A DNA stretch of 6,273 nt, taken from assembly GCA_025965395.1 (NCBI GenBank), contig JAOPXA010000173.1, positions 1 to 6,273 on the forward strand, written 5' to 3'. A program made the translations under genes and the position numbers. The notes below the pieces were generated by a model, which had not been told where the DNA came from, searched no databases, and saw nothing but the letters and a program-made list of their open reading frames with translations. Source of the DNA: Nocardioidaceae bacterium (GTDB taxonomy: Bacteria > Actinomycetota > Actinomycetes > Propionibacteriales > Nocardioidaceae). The stretch's first letter is position 1, and every line of letters begins with the position of its first letter. Positions 4,387 to 6,273 of the stretch are shown here, in pieces.

Positions 4387-5133
4387 ATGACCCAACGAGC
4401 ACTCGTCACCGGCGCAACGGCCGGTATCGGCCACGCATTTGCGCGCGCCCTCGCGAGTCGGGGATACGACCTCGTCCTCGTGTCACGCGACCTAGCGCGC
4501 CTGCAGGCCGTGGCCGATCAGATCAGCACCAAACACGGCGTCGAGGTCACGGTCGTCTCGGCGGACCTCTCCTCCCACGTCGGCCTGGCCAAAGCGGTAG
4601 CAGCGGTCGACGGCATCGATCTGCTGATCAACAATGCCGGATCCTCGATCGCGGGATGGTTCGGCAAGACCGACATCGCGGCCGAGGAGAGCCAGCTCGA
4701 CCTGATGGTCCGCGCGCCGATGGTGCTCACCGACGCGGCACTCAAGCAGATGGTGTCTCGCGGCTCGGGCAAGATCATCAACGTCGCCAGCATGGCCGCC
4801 TTCACCCCGCGCGGCATCTACGCAGCCCACAAGGCCTGGCTGGTCAACCTCGGCCTCTGGCTCAACCTGCAGTATGCGGACTCGGGCGTCACCGTGACGA
4901 CGCTGTGCCCAGGCTTCGTCCATATCGAGTTCCATCAGCGCATGAACGCCAAGACCGACGACATACCTCGGTGGATGTGGCTGGATGCCGACAAGGTCGT
5001 GGCGGCCGCGTTGCGAGACCTCGAACGCGGCAAAGCACTATCGATCCCGACGGCACGCTACAAGGCACTCGCGGTCCTCGCCCGAACGCTGCCGATCGGG
5101 CTCGTGTCTCGTGTTGCCAAGAAGGGCCGCTAG
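4387..5133 (+). CDS. Short-chain dehydrogenase/reductase (SDR), DltE-like
   Basis: A 248-residue cytoplasmic oxidoreductase with one Rossmann-fold domain. Seen directly: cofactor motif TGATAGIG (8-15), Ser33-Arg34 at the end of the second strand (Arg here usually favours NADP(H)), ADL (59-61), NNAG (82-85), Ser135 in NVASMAA, and the catalytic pair Tyr145 and Lys149 in YAAHK, then CPGF in the substrate-loop region. The usual catalytic Asn of helix 4 is absent: the segment reads LDLMVRAPMVLT, with Met107 where LDVN-type sequences have Asn. The helix before the C-terminus (WMWLDADKVVAAALRDLERGK) and the basic tail (VAKKGR) resemble actinobacterial SDRs annotated as DltE/YqjQ-like, whose substrates are unknown. 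The ATG is the first start in a frame opening directly into the cofactor motif. The gene is divergent from ParA and ends 7 bp before the convergent UvrA-like gene. Confidence 0.93.
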   Translation: MTQRALVTGATAGIGHAFARALASRGYDLVLVSRDLARLQAVADQISTKHGVEVTVVSADLSSHVGLAKAVAAVDGIDLLINNAGSSIAGWFGKTDIAAEESQLDLMVRAPMVLTDAALKQMVSRGSGKIINVASMAAFTPRGIYAAHKAWLVNLGLWLNLQYADSGVTVTTLCPGFVHIEFHQRMNAKTDDIPRWMWLDADKVVAAALRDLERGKALSIPTARYKALAVLARTLPIGLVSRVAKKGR

Positions 5134-5140
5134 GTCTCGA

Positions 5141-6273
<1,133 letters not shown>

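Noticed and set aside
4302..4409. An N-terminal extension of ParA starting at ATG 4409
   Set aside because: The 36 extra residues show no family similarity, and the start would lie inside the SDR coding region. The GTG at 4301 leads directly into the P-loop domain and has a promoter-like element at the right spacing.

Overview
The window is about 6.3 kb of GC-rich, gene-dense bacterial chromosome and most resembles an actinobacterium. The evidence is the strong G/C bias at codon third positions, GTG starts, several starts with no Shine-Dalgarno sequence, and a gene order (TetR / DUF3107 / ferritin-like / RhlE-type helicase / ParA-like) that I recall from the Mycobacterium tuberculosis Rv3208-Rv3213c region. 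A member of Propionibacteriales such as Nocardioidaceae is a guess only. No mobile element, CRISPR array, tRNA or rRNA is visible.

Layout. Positions 1-464 (+) hold the C-terminal end of a TetR-family regulator followed 2 bp later by a small DUF3107 protein, apparently cotranscribed. They converge on a ferritin-like (MiaE-like) protein at 496-1206 (-). That gene is divergent from an RhlE-type DEAD-box RNA helicase at 1293-2702 (+), with a compact divergent promoter region between them. The helicase converges on an L,D-transpeptidase (2796-3503, -), and the 93-bp gap contains a 22-bp-arm, AT-rich hairpin. Upstream of the transpeptidase on the same strand lies a solitary ParA-type ATPase (3528-4301, -) with no ParB partner. 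It is divergent from a short-chain dehydrogenase/reductase (4387-5133, +), which meets the C-terminal part of a UvrA-like ABC ATPase (5141-6273, -) tail to tail with a 7-bp gap.

How the genes relate. The left half is a probable conserved actinobacterial neighbourhood. The RNA helicase and the MiaE-like protein share a promoter region and may both act on RNA. The ParA ATPase and the transpeptidase may be transcribed together, linking positioning to cell-wall cross-linking, although the transpeptidase also has its own promoter-like element. The SDR and UvrA-like genes look like unrelated neighbours.

Points worth a second look are the large hairpin at 2725-2771, the probable CTG start of the helicase, four genes that all carry a -10-like hexamer exactly six bases before a start lacking a Shine-Dalgarno sequence, a missing catalytic Asn in the SDR, and an ECF-type promoter match upstream of the helicase. 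I see no clear novel multi-gene system; this is largely ordinary core chromosome.
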